From: Sordaria brevicollis | Lineage: Eukaryota > Ascomycota > Sordariomycetes > Sordariales > Sordariaceae | Length of the DNA: 64,000 bases | Direction of reading: 5' to 3' | Assembly: GCA_033439795.1 (NCBI GenBank) | Contig: JAUTDP010000013.1 | Coordinates: 496,001-560,000, forward strand | In this document: piece by piece, positions 1 through 10,938 of the stretch | Layout: each line of letters begins with the position of its first letter | Position numbering within the stretch: the first letter of the stretch is position 1 | Translations under genes and position numbers: made by a program | The notes under the pieces: model-generated | Database searches by the model: none | Seen by the model: the letters and a program-made list of their open reading frames with translations, nothing else | Told to the model about the DNA's origin: nothing

Positions 1-527
1 TCGCGCACCAATTGGCGTTTTGACTTTCTGTTCTTGCCCATATTTGATCCGTTCGCTCGGCTTCTCGGTCGATCGGTTGCGTAGAGTGGTGCAAAGAGGG
101 GATGATGAGGAGATGAATGGGCGAGAAGACGGATGGTTGCTGGATGAACTTGCTAGAATCCAACTAAAAAGTTTCCTTATCTTATCGCAGCGAGCACCTG
201 GGGAGCCGGTATGTACCTCTAAGTACCTAGCGACTGGTGCCAAGACATAAATGACCCTAACCCTGATGAGACCATTCCCCAGTCAGTGTCCAAGATCATC
301 ACCGTGAACTTGACAAGATCGAGAGCAAAGGTTGCAGGTACACTTTTATAGTAAAATCATATCATCATTTATCTCATCATTGACCTAAACTCCTCTATCC
401 AAAGCTTATCTAAAGCCACTTAAAGTCAACCACGACGACCATCCCGTCTACTTCCACCGAATATGGCCTTCAACCACGACTCCACGCCGAACATGAACTT
501 AAATCTTGCTACTACCATATACCACAC
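1..527. other. gene-free edge of window
   Basis: No convincing gene is seen. The plus-strand reading frame at 20-250 has no domain, signal or splice context. The stretch is probably the 3' flank of the hydrolase-like gene that ends at 528 on the minus strand. Confidence 0.5.
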
Positions 528-2387
528 CTAAACCGTAGCAGACCTCGTGGGCGGCCTATCCTCCGGACTCCTCCCATTCCTATACTGCCACAACCTACTC
601 AAATCCTTAACCTTGACCTTAGCCGCCTTGCTCCCGCGCCTTCTAATCCTATGACCACCATGAACAGCCACACCTCCCACCACCTCATCCTCATCGCCAC
701 TATCGCCTCCAATCCCATTTTTGCCGAGGTAACTAATCCCCATTGCCTCCTTAGCAGCCGCCATCGCGCTGCCCGCCTCGCCAATCGTGATCTCGCTCTC
801 CATGAACTCATTGCCCGTTTCCGCACAGCCCACGAACTCGCCGGTCTTGGGATCTGTTTCGAGAGGGAACATGCCGTCCAAATAGTGCTGACAGAGCTGG
901 TGGCCGCCACGGACGGTAGTGCGGGCGAAGACGCGCCCGATGAAGCGCGGCATAGTGTGCGCTCCGGGGATGGAGGTGGCAAAGTGCAGGATGCCCCAGA
1001 GGGCGACGAAGTCGGTCGTGTGGGCGTAGTGCTCGATGTGGCCGATGGCACGGCCGGAGACGGCTGAGGGGACGATGGCGCTGGTTTCGGAGGTGAGGGA
1101 GGGGATGCTGCTGGGTTCTACCCAGGAGCCCTGGGTGGTGGTGCCGTTCGTGTCCGCCGTCGCGGGATCGGTACCCGTGCCTGTCCTCTGCTGTGGGGAT
1201 GTTTCGGCCAGGGATTGGTTGTCGGACAGGGTTTCCCTCTGCTCCGTGTTCCCACTTCCCGCTGTCGTGTTGGTGGAGTCGGTGGATGCTGCCAGAGGGT
1301 TGCTGAGGGCGTGTTGCTGGGACTGGATATTTCGGTGCGGGTTGTTGAAGTGGTTGGCGGCGTTTCCGAACGTGTAGACTTCCAGCTTGGCCAGCAGGTT
1401 CTGGGGAAGCTCTTGGAGCAGCCAGTCGATGATCATGCCGCCCTCGATGGCACCCTGTGAGTGCAGGATGAAGATGACCTTGGAGTACTGCGGGTTGTAG
1501 AGCTTCTCCTTGATGATCCGGTAGCAGATACGGACGTCTGCTGTGGCGTAGCCGAGGTTGCGTTGGACGAGACATTCGATGACATCGAACAAGATACCGG
1601 CGCTGGATCGGTCAGCCTAGAAGTAAAGAGGGAAACAGGCAAGGGTGTGTCTGAGGGCACTTGACTCACGTTTTGTTGTGTATCCCGAGGATGGGACGCT
1701 TAAAGGTAATAGCTAGCCGGTTAAGGTTGCTCTGCATCCAGTGCTCTCTATTGTGTCGTCTTGTCAGCTCAGCTCGCTCAGGAACCGGTCAACCGGGGAC
1801 TTTTATGAGACCAAAGTCTCAGCCGGTGTCACTTACCCAACTGCCACACCGTTAATGAAGATCCACTGCTCGTGGGCATGTTCAGGAAGCGCTGGTGCGT
1901 ATTTTGGGTCGGAATGGTATTCGACCTCCTTCCCGTTGAGCAGGGTGCAAAGATAGTAGTTGACAACCATAAACAATCCGATAGCCAAGCCAGCCGTCCA
2001 GACAGGGAACAGCACCAGTGTCGGTAGGGTGATGATAAACCCGAGCTGTAACACGACGAGGACACCATGAAGACCCACGCAAAATAAGTTGCCGCGTGTG
2101 AGCGACAACTCGTCCAAGTCTCGAGAATCCGATGGAGACAGAGGGATCAAAACATAGGGAAGAGCCCAGATGTACTTGAAGAAGTAGTAGACATCATAGG
2201 CCATCAGCTTCAACGGTCGGTCCGTATAGCTGTAGTTGATGACGGACTGCTCGCCGATCTGAGAGCCAAAGAACTTTGTGTCGTTGGAGGTGGGCGTCTC
2301 CGCCTTTCGCCATTTGGACGCCATGAATGCGAGTGAGGCGAATATGGCCACGATGGTGAAGCCAGATAAGACGAAAAGAGTTGGCAT
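528..2387 (-). CDS. membrane-anchored alpha/beta-hydrolase-like protein
   Basis: Three exons (2387-1837, 1747-1670, 1602-528) join in phase into a 567-residue protein. Introns are 89 and 67 bases with GTAAGT and GTGAGT donors. The N-terminus is hydrophobic (about residues 1-22), and more membrane-type segments follow around residues 65-150. From about residue 185 the protein resembles fungal lipase-like or DUF676-like alpha/beta hydrolases. A strand-turn-helix 'nucleophile elbow' reads LHSQG, with Ser258 as predicted nucleophile; the first position is His rather than the usual Gly. Later segments such as EHYAHTTDFVALWG could supply the Asp and His. The middle (about 300-390) is Ser/Thr/Gln-rich and probably disordered. 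The substrate is unknown; the family resemblance is inference from the motif and fold pattern. Confidence 0.8.
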
Positions 2388-3529
2388 CTTCAGATGAGAA
2401 GAGTTAACTAAAGGCCGTATAAAAGAAGTGTAGGACTAGCACAGCCTTTCCCGGTTACACCGACTCCGAGTCGACACCGGCTGATGATCACATTCGGATC
2501 CAGCAAAGCCTGGCTGGCGTCGGTAGGGTATGTACTTAAGAAATGACGGAGCTGACCAAGGCCGAGTTGGATTTGTTTTCTTCGGCAACTTGGCGCCCAG
2601 TTGGTTGCATCCGGTTCCCGCCCGTCTTTGCAGAACCAACAGCACCAACAGTGAGGGTTGCTGAAACTCCCAACCTATGACTGAGCCGCTCAATGGATGG
2701 CCCGTCGGGACGTCAGATGTCAGAACTCAGAACCCTCCTTTTTCTACCACTGTGGACTTCTCACGGTTGGTCGGCGTGTGATGGCTGCTCTGACGTCCAC
2801 CCAAGACAGCCAAGGAAAAAACGCATCAGCCCCCGCTATAGGGCTGATCCACCAGGGCGACCAGGCCTTCCCCACTTAACATTTTCATGGCGCCATGTGA
2901 TAGGGATGGCGTCAGGCTGCGCAAGTTGAACAACTAGCAATGTTTTTTGGGGCAAGATAATTGCGGACCGATTCCAACCGGCCGTGTTGAGTTTTCGAGT
3001 GTTGTTGGGAACAAGTGGAAAATCTAGAGAAATCGGGAAGCAGGTACCCGTATGCGAATGCGCGGGTTGTGCTGATCAGTACCGTTCCGTCTCGCTTGCT
3101 TTGCTTCTTTCCCGTGCGCATGCTTATCACAGGTGAATAAAGGGGCAAATTATAAGCATGAGAAAACATTCTTCTGGACAGGGTGGGAAAAAGATATGTA
3201 AAAAGTCGGAAAGGGATGCTGCGCATTTACTGAGCACTCGGACCGACTACCGAAGATCGTTCCGGGCGCGGAGTGTTAGTGTGTGCGCTGATTTGAGTGA
3301 GAATATCTTGCGAAAACTGTTAACATACTAACAGAAATGTCGCTTGGGCCAAGTTCCACGGCCAACTTCTGGGGTGATGAAACCGAACAACAGTTTTGCA
3401 ACTTTATTAAACAAAAGGGGTATTACACAGAAAAGACAGAACCAACAGGCCTTCCTTAGACAACACATACTCCAAGAGCCGCAACAGTCACAGAAATGCT
3501 TCCCATGCCGCAAGTATAACCACACGCCT
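2388..3529. other. intergenic region
   Basis: No reading frame with domain or splice support. It serves as upstream region of the hydrolase-like gene and downstream flank of the next membrane-protein gene. Confidence 0.5.
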
Positions 3530-4738
3530 TTATCTACTTCCCCCATCCACCCGTCGCCATTCTCCCGTCAACAACGCTTCGCTGTCACCATTCTCTTCCT
3601 CGGGGGTGACCACCAACGTCGGGATGCTTAAACTGTGCGCATGAGCCAGTTCATAATAATCACGGTAATCATCGTCCTCGCCAGCATTCGACCTCCTCCT
3701 GTCCGCGTTCGCATCCATGCGACTTCCACTATCGGAAGAAGTTGTATTCGGGCCAACAACACCAGTCTCAGTCACCCAGCTCCGTGCCCTGTGCAGATCG
3801 GCCGGTCTGGGGTTTGCAGTGGTGGGCACGCCGCTATGAACCGATCCGGCCGCGACCACTATGCCGGAACGCTCCGTCACGCTTCCTGACGGACGGCTTC
3901 CCCATCCGAACTCGGCGCCGATGGCCTGGTCGATGCGGGATTTCAATACTTCGGGTGTTGGCGAGGGCTCTCTCATTGTTGATTTCTTCTTCTTCTTCTT
4001 CTTCTTCTTTTCGTGTCCACCACCGAATATTTGGACGCTGTAGCCTAGCTTTTCGGGTCCCCGGGCGTTATTGCAAGTGTAGCCTCCTCCCGATTTGTTG
4101 TAGGCCAGGTCGTAGGCTTCAAATTTGAGGAGGCGACGATATGTGTAGATAGCATAGATGAACACTAACATTGTTATGGCGCTATGGCTCAAACGTTAGT
4201 GATGTTGATGGCACGTTGAGTGTGATGATTCTGCTTACAGGAGAAGGCAATCCAAAGCCAGACCGACGATAGTGTAGTGGCGCTCTGAGTATTTGATCTG
4301 CACGGCAGCATCTAAGCCCAGCATTCCGCTGGCGAGCGCGGTTTTTATGATTTGAATGCATAGCATGAAGAAGGGGGTCAAGGTCTCAGACCTTGCCTTC
4401 CATATTTCCGCGACGGTGAGAGCTATAGAGATGGATGAGAATCCAACTTGGGTGGATTCCCAACTACCCAGGAGATCTTTGTGTTAGTACGCCATATCTT
4501 GGGTCTATAGGCTTGGGAGGGTGTGGAAAACAGTTGTCTTAACATACACTAATTGGACTATAGGATCTCGGCCGTGTGAAATCTCATCGTCATATGTGCG
4601 AGAGGTCACGGATAGTCGGTATGCGAATAAGCCAACTAGGCTGAGTAGAATTCCAACTTGTACCATCCAACATGGAGCGAGGAGGCGCATACGCCATTCA
4701 GCGCGCGCAAAAAGCACTTGGTCCAGATTCACTGTCAT
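3530..4738 (-). CDS. four-helix membrane protein, function unknown
   Basis: Three exons (4738-4548, 4463-4239, 4181-3530) give 355 residues in one frame. Both introns have good signals: GTATGT and GTAAGC donors, with GTACTAAC and CACTAAC branch sites. Four hydrophobic helices are visible: about residues 25-45 (MVQVGILLSLVGLFAY), 65-85, 93-110 and 124-142 (LDCLLLAITMLVFIYAIYTY). The C-terminal half is soluble and polar. It carries a run of nine lysines encoded by an AAG/AAA tract near residue 180, then an acidic tail. The topology recalls small fungal tetraspan or MARVEL-like proteins, but I recognise no specific family. The initiator is the only ATG that leaves the first helix intact. Confidence 0.75.
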
Positions 4739-6155
4739 GTTGCAATATCGTCGACGTTTTCATGTGAGGTGCTGTGGGTAAAGAAGGTGCTTATCGGCGA
4801 GGTCATCGAGCGTTGTTCCTCCTGAGCATGAATCGCGTTTCCTTGCCCATTGATACCGGTCACCCAGCTCCAAGTTGAGATCGCCGGCAACTATTCCCGG
4901 CGTGGCAGCGAGTGTCGGTAGGCCGGGTAGGGTATAGATCGAGATCGGCCGGGTTTATGTTAACAGCAAAGGCATTTCTGGTCCTCTCCGGATCCGCCGG
5001 TAGAAGCGGAGGAAAGAGACTTGTCTGATGGAGACCGTCTCGGCATTTTATCCGCAGCCTATCCAGCTCAGCGCCCAGCAACCCAACAAGAAGGGCTGAG
5101 GAGTGGATTCGAAGAGGATTTAAAAGGGAACGAACCGCAAGACATCCACTGGCTCATGGGGACAAGCGCCCGTTTGTCTCTATGGTCTCGTTGTCTCGGG
5201 AAGTGTTGGCTGGCCGGCAGTGTGCCCAGATTTAGCTGATGGCTGTCTCGCGGCCGCTCTGTTGCAAAGCAAGGAACAGGAAATCGGTGGAAGCCACATT
5301 TCCCTGATTGGACTTTTGAGAGTGCATTCATGCCCAAATGGGTTAAATCAACCTGAGCTAGTGAGCGTTAGGCGCAGGGCTGACGATCTGACGCTTTGGC
5401 GGAGGTGGTGAAAAGGTGCTGACAGTGGACGACATGACAGACTCCAGCGCTTGTCGCAATCCTTACCCATTTGACCATGAGATAGAGCTGATATCGCTCT
5501 GCGTTCCAGTCATCGTGGTATGCCTGCTTTTGGAAGATGATGATTACAGTAGGAGTTGCGGACCTGATGAGGATTGGAAGATGCAAGGTGATGACAAGCG
5601 CAGGAAGCGGGAAAGGAAGGGAGATGGTCCAAAAATAAAACCAAGCGCGAACGTGGAAGTTGGGTCAAAGCCTCAAAATCAACCAGTCATTGGCACACGA
5701 AAATAAGTTGCCTGCCGGCTGCGCCTCGAGGAAGCTCGCTCCATCTCGAGACCCACTTATGCTACAGAATATAGTGTTGCACGCAAGTAAAATATCCCAT
5801 TCTCTGTGAACAAGACTTTCTCTTGGTCATCTCGTCACTTCCACTTTCCTCACCGAACCATCGAATTTGGTCTGACATCGCATCCATCAAGAATATCTTC
5901 TCACACGACTGGCTGGAAACCAGAGTACGCGGTAAACAGCTTATTACGGATTATGGATCTTCCAAACATCCAATCGCCCTGCATTGACCTCGGCAGGGCG
6001 TGATTGTCGCCGCCCTTCTCGATCATGACATCCGCCGGAGTGGCCCCGAAGCGCCCACCGAGACCGGTCTGATATGCCGTCCCGAATTCCATCCCGCGGT
6101 GGCCATCCTCATTTAAAGGCATTCCCTTTTAACCTCGCTTTCACGACTCAGCCTC
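4739..6155. other. intergenic region
   Basis: Holds no supported gene. The plus frame 5416-5706 has one hydrophobic stretch and a Lys/Arg-rich tail. The minus frame 6122-5901 has protein-like composition just downstream of the secreted-peptide gene. Neither has splice or domain support. Confidence 0.4.
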
Positions 6156-6436
6156 TCATTGCCCGTTGGCAGCGGCAGCTTGGAACACCGAATCGGTGCT
6201 AAAAGGCACGACATTGCCGTTCGCATCTGACATGGCAGGTACACTGGGATCAATGTCATGTTGGAGGTCTTGACGTCTCACAACTTGAGCTGCGGGCGCT
6301 GATGTGTTAGTGTCGTGGACAATTTCCAAGAAGAGTTTTGCATCAGCTTAGCTTGCTCACCATTGTTAATCCCAGGTGTGGGATAAGCAAAAGCCACAGA
6401 AACGAGAGCGAGCACGACACTGGTGATGAGCTTCAT
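6156..6436 (-). CDS. small secreted protein
   Basis: Two exons (6436-6361 and 6298-6156) encode 72 residues. The first 17-18 residues (MKLITSVVLALVSVAFA) form a clear signal peptide. The 62-base intron has a GTGAGC donor, a CACTAAC branch site and an AG acceptor; splicing is needed to leave a stop-free frame. After the signal comes a short Pro/Ala segment and the dibasic site VRRQD, a likely Kex2 cleavage point. Cleavage would release a mature peptide of roughly 40 residues rich in Asp, Ala and Asn, without cysteines. The lack of cysteines argues against a classical disulfide-rich effector. No homologue is recognised. Confidence 0.7.
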
Positions 6437-8889
6437 GATGATTATGAGAAGACTGGTTGCTGACGTTGAAAACGGAAGAGCTAGGAATAAGCTGTGATTG
6501 AGGGAAAGGATTAGATGGAGGGTTTGAAAGATCGTAAAATGTCGGCCGGCGACAATGGTAGACTTTGCAAAAGGCTGAATGGAACAAGACCGAGAAGCGA
6601 ACGGCGATGAGCTGATACAATTCAAGGTCCAGATTACTGATGGTTGCTGCTGACTATTTGTATTCATGGGCCCAGAAACATCGAATCCATCCTCTCCCAA
6701 GATCTGCTTGGTTTGATGGACAAGTTGCGTTTCAGGATACGATTCATGTACAGCACTGCCTACGGGATCAAGACAAGGTGGTAGCCGAGCGCTTATCCTT
6801 CCCCAGCCTCTTGTTTGAAACGCCGGCAAGGGCCTTTCCACGATAACCTCAGCACGGTTGAGGATTCCCATCCAATGCATTGAGACGAGATCAACGAACC
6901 AAGGCTTGATGCTTTGGGGGCTCTACGGGCTCTACGGGCAGATCGTTCTGACGGCATCGAGGATGATACCTCCTTGTGATCTGAACCTTATACTGCTGGC
7001 GAAGCTCGAAATCTATTCAGCCATCAACTCTGGATGCTGTATACGATGGACAATCGCTTGCCTTTGTGTTTATTCATGAAATGTGTTAATGTCACCCTCA
7101 AAAAGCTTAACAACCACCCTAGAAGCTTTGCAGGTCTAGATTGTTAATATCCTTATCCCCTTACCATCAACCCAGCCTTATAGTTGCAAGGGGCTGAAAC
7201 CGATATGCTGGAGTTCTTGTCGGTTAAGGTGTTGCATTGGTAGGCGCAGACTCCCCCGTGGCTTGCACATCATACCGTCACGGGCCTCTTCCGGGTTCCG
7301 TGTTGCAGCCCTTGCTTCCCCTGTCCGAGCCTAGAACATGTACGACTACCGAACTGTCAATCGTGTCTAATAATCCTCGCGAACCCCCGGAGAAGTTCGG
7401 ACGGTCGAACACCATGGGAGCATCTAACAAGCATGGATTATGGTATGGGGTAAGAGCTGGGCGAAACCTCCTCTCTTAGAACCCGGTACTGTTTCAAGAA
7501 GCTCCTGTGGTATGGAAGAGTGCGATTAGGACGAATGGGTATGGATCTCGAATACGAATCCCTCTACCTACATATGTTCATCTTTGGGCCATGTGCCACT
7601 TCGGTAGATACCGGCATACGTCGAGGTAGCACAACAGCAACGTGAAAGCCACCAGTTGACATTCCATTTCACAATGGTGATGATTGGCTTCAAGACGCCG
7701 TTGACGAAGCCCATGTCAACCCCAATCCCCGACTTTGTCGAACCTCTTCGCAGACTTCCCGGGCTCCGTCCATATCACATTGGCAAACAGGATATCCGAA
7801 TTGGCCCGACGATGTCGAATTTGGTCGTCTGTCTGTTGAGATATGGCGGCAATACGGTACAGTTCTCATGATCTGGATCCTCAAGGCCAGAAGAGTCGAT
7901 GGGCAAACCCGAATCAGTGAAAGTGGGACGAAGGGCTTATCGATAAGGTTCGGATGGCTCTGGAACGTCGCTGACGACAACACCTTGATGGCTGGTGGGT
8001 CCTGCTGGTGAGATCCACTGAGATCCGGTCCACAGGGGCCAACTCTAAATGGATGTCCTGAAGCAACTGTCACAGTCTTAACAGTTGTCTAGTTTGTGAA
8101 TGGCTTCATTTTATGCTCACCATGTGTTTATGGGTTTAAATGCATCTTATGGGCTTATCAAGTACAGAAGAGCAGACCAAACCAAGCAACCAAGGATAAC
8201 GGACGAAATACATCAAGCAGAGTAAGAACGGTCAGTTGAAACAGTGCGCCGTTGTTAGAGAGCCATCACGAGCAACTCTCTCCATCCCTGTTGTGCTATC
8301 CCACCGCATTGGCCACGATCAATTGACTGGAGTTACCCCTCGCTTTCGACGGCCTTCTTCCATTCATCTGTTTCCGTTTGTGCTTAGAAACCATGAGCCG
8401 GAAAACGACTCAAGATTGGTGACCGCACCATTTCCCGACTGGCGGTCATCCTTGGCTGGAATCCGGATGGATGATTCAGCCACGGATCCATTCGCTTGAA
8501 CCGCCGCTCGTGCTGAATTGGTGATGCCCGGCTGACCACGTCCACGTTAGGTCAGGTCGCTTACTCGCTTGCAGCACATTACCGGGCACTTACAGCTTGA
8601 CGTCCATTCCTATCGTCCCCCACCTCCCCGCACGTCGTCAATCCTCAGTTTCTTCGCTCTTTCCTCTTGTTGCCTTCGTTTCGAAGACAGTGAACAAACC
8701 TCATTTTCCCTTTCCTCCTCTCTAATGTGACTATCTCCAGTTTTCAGAACCAGAAACATCCAACTAAGTAGAAGCCGCTGCCTGCTTTACCGTCATCACC
8801 ATTCCTACTGCCAAAGCATATCTCACGCCATCAAGACGTTGTACAGCCACGTTCTCTCCAAAAAGCGCATCTCTCTCCCACCTCCAACC
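6437..8889. other. intergenic region, divergent promoters
   Basis: About 2.4 kb without a supported gene. The last 300 bases before 8890 are pyrimidine-rich, as expected for the leader of the AMMECR1-family gene. The rest shows only short, composition-neutral frames. Confidence 0.5.
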
Positions 8890-9801
8890 ATGGCCACCGT
8901 CGAGCACTGCCTCTGCTGCTTCGAAGCACTTGCCGCCTACCATGAGCGTCGCAAGCCCATGAGCTTGTCCGAGATCGAAAAGTCATGGGCCGAATACATC
9001 AACACCATTGACGACGACGGTGACGAAGCAGACAACAAAGAGGAGGCTGCTCCTGTCGCCAGCAAAACGCCCCAGATCCCTGCGCTCCGCAGACTAGCCG
9101 AGGCATCGGCATCGTCTTCCTCCTCGTCATCAGCTTCGCTGTCCACAAACAGTAGCGCCGGTAGTGCCAGCAGCAGCAGCAACACGACGCTCCAATCCGG
9201 CATATCCACTCCCGCCACATCCGTCTCGGCCTCTCCCGCACCCGCACAGGTTCACGAATCCCCGCTTTTTGTAACCTGGAACGTCGTCCGCCGAAGCTCA
9301 GACGATGATGATGATGACGACGACGATGAAGACGACGATGTCCACCTTCGGGGGTGCATCGGCACCTTTGAGGCACAGCCGCTCTCCTCCGGCCTGCCCT
9401 CGTACGCCCTGACCTCTGCCCTGCAGGACACGCGCTTCCCCCCCATTAGCCGGGCCGAGCTCAACCCAAGCTTGCAGGTGGCCGTGACACTGCTGACCGA
9501 TTTCGAGCCCGCGGCTGACGCCATGGATTGGGAGCTGGGCAGGCATGGGTTGCGCATCAGCTTTGTCTATCGCGGACGTAGGTACGGAGCCACATACTTG
9601 CCGGATGTTGCGCCCGAGCAAGGGTGGACGAAGGAGGAGACGGTGTTGAGCCTGATGCGCAAGGCCGGGTGGTTGGGGGATAAGTCGAGGTGGAGGGAGG
9701 TGGAGTTGCGAGTGGTCAGGTATCAGGGCAAGAAAGAGAAGTTGATGTATGAGGAGTATAAGGCTTGGAGGGATTGGGTGGATGGAAAAACAGCTGAGTG
9801 A
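8890..9801 (+). CDS. AMMECR1-family protein
   Basis: A single exon encodes 303 residues from ATG 8890. An in-frame ATG lies upstream at 8839, but homologous proteins begin near the MATVEHCLCCFEAL segment. The conserved AMMECR1 core is clear: PLFVTWNVV, the hallmark LRGCIGTF (about residues 155-162), then ALTSALQDTRFPPIS and the C-terminal FVYRGRRYGATYLPDV. This single-domain family is found from archaea to human. Its biochemical role is unsettled; a nucleic-acid or regulatory role is usually proposed. Two inserts are unusual. One is a Ser/Ala-rich stretch (about 75-125). The other is a run of about 14 Asp/Glu placed directly before the LRGCIGTF motif. Confidence 0.93.
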   Translation: MATVEHCLCCFEALAAYHERRKPMSLSEIEKSWAEYINTIDDDGDEADNKEEAAPVASKTPQIPALRRLAEASASSSSSSSASLSTNSSAGSASSSSNTTLQSGISTPATSVSASPAPAQVHESPLFVTWNVVRRSSDDDDDDDDDEDDDVHLRGCIGTFEAQPLSSGLPSYALTSALQDTRFPPISRAELNPSLQVAVTLLTDFEPAADAMDWELGRHGLRISFVYRGRRYGATYLPDVAPEQGWTKEETVLSLMRKAGWLGDKSRWREVELRVVRYQGKKEKLMYEEYKAWRDWVDGKTAE

Positions 9802-10487
9802 ACGTTAGGAGGAGGCAACACTTTGTGGCATCAATGGTTGGCATGGATGGAAGAATTGGTTTGGTCGAGGAGTTACGGGGCAGATATGGAGTATTGGTAA
9901 ATCGAGGTGTTTGGCGCAGAGGGTATACACGGATCCAGGAAGCATAAGAGTTAAGAGTAGGGATATAGAACAGGAGATGCAGGAACTCGGAAATCAAGAG
10001 CGGCATGTCGGGAGCCTACAGCATACTTGGAGAAGCTTCATACACTTAGCGAAGGAAAATCGAGGCTCATATGGACACGACCGCAGCGCAAATGGAATCA
10101 CGATAAGCGGACAGAGTCACGGCGATTAAGAAACTCCGCGATAACGAAACTCTCCCGACAGCCCACGAGATCGAAACCATTTGTCACATCGCATAGAGGA
10201 GGAAGCATCATCCGTCATCGTCGCACACACTAATACACGATCGGAAACTGCATTTACCGCTCAGCTTCACCTCACACGCTTTATAGAGCTAGAGTTAGTT
10301 GGAAGTTCTAGAGGTATCAGATGCATCTTATTTACCAGTTTCTATCTAAGGCAATCTTATCTATCATTTTATCGTCGTGGTCCATTTGTTTTTGCTGATT
10401 GTCAAAAGGGAGGAAGAAGAAAAAAAAAAAAAAAGGGGGGGGGGGGGGGGGGGGCAAAAAAGTGCAAAAAAAAAACGATGGAGCCAA
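9802..10487. other. 3' flank of AMMECR1-family gene with homopolymer tract
   Basis: Contains no coding sequence. Its right end holds A15 (10420-10434), G20 (10435-10454), A6 and A10 runs, listed separately. Confidence 0.6.
10420..10475. repeat. poly-A/poly-G homopurine tract
   Basis: Fifteen A are followed directly by twenty G, then C, six A, GTGC and ten A. The strand is almost purely purine for more than 50 bases (with the AGGAAGAAG lead-in). The G20 run could form a G-quadruplex and the whole could form a triplex. On the minus strand the T10 at 10475-10466 lies just downstream of the tRNA-like unit and would act as a Pol III terminator. Run lengths may be imprecise if they come from sequencing of homopolymers. 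Confidence 0.9.
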
Positions 10488-10588
10488 GTGGAGGACTCAC
10501 AACCTGAATCGAACGCGAGAAGCAGCGCTCATCGAGTACGGTGCTCCCGATCACCGTCCCAACGCCGTAACCGCTAAACCATTCCCCA
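10488..10588 (-). ncRNA. tRNA-like Pol III transcription unit (degenerate tRNA or novel small RNA)
   Basis: Read on the minus strand, the unit has an A box (TGGTTTAGCGG, eleven bases fitting TRGYNNARNNG) and, about 50 bases on, a B box (CGTTCGATTCA). A T10 run follows 12 bases after the 3' end. The ends TGGGGAA and TCCTCCA can form a seven-base acceptor stem with one A-C mismatch and one G-U. Inside, TTGGG-ACGGTG pairs with CACCGT-A-CTCGA as an 11-pair hairpin with one bulge. However, the T stem flanking the B box does not pair well and no standard anticodon loop with U33 is visible. A functional tRNA is therefore doubtful. Alternatives are a tRNA pseudogene, a SINE-like tRNA derivative, or an unknown Pol III RNA. 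Confidence 0.35.
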
Positions 10589-10938
10589 CCCAGGTTGCCC
10601 CGATGGTCCAGTCCCCCGATGTTGAAAGTAGGTGCTGCGGACCTAATATATATACCCCGTATGAAAGGTTGGGATGGAAAAATATTGGAGGGGTCGGTCT
10701 GGCGGGGGAAATGGAAGGAAGGTACGTGGCTCCCGCATCGCTCTTGCCTACCTACCGAGTCCACTGCCCAGCTAACCATGCCCACCTAACCCGACTTCAA
10801 TCTTTTGAGGGCATCGACCTTCAGCAAAAGAATAGCGAATTGCTTAATCCAAAACGAGAGCGACTCGCAGTTGCGCACACTCTCTTATCCCGCGCTCCCC
10901 AGATTTGCACCCATTCGCAAGTTCGCAACCTTCGGGCA

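Noticed and set aside
5901..6122. Minus-strand frame (MPLNEDGHRG...) as a third exon of the small secreted protein.
   Set aside because: Stops separate it from exon 2 in all frames and no donor/acceptor pair joins it in phase without losing the natural stop of the 72-residue product.
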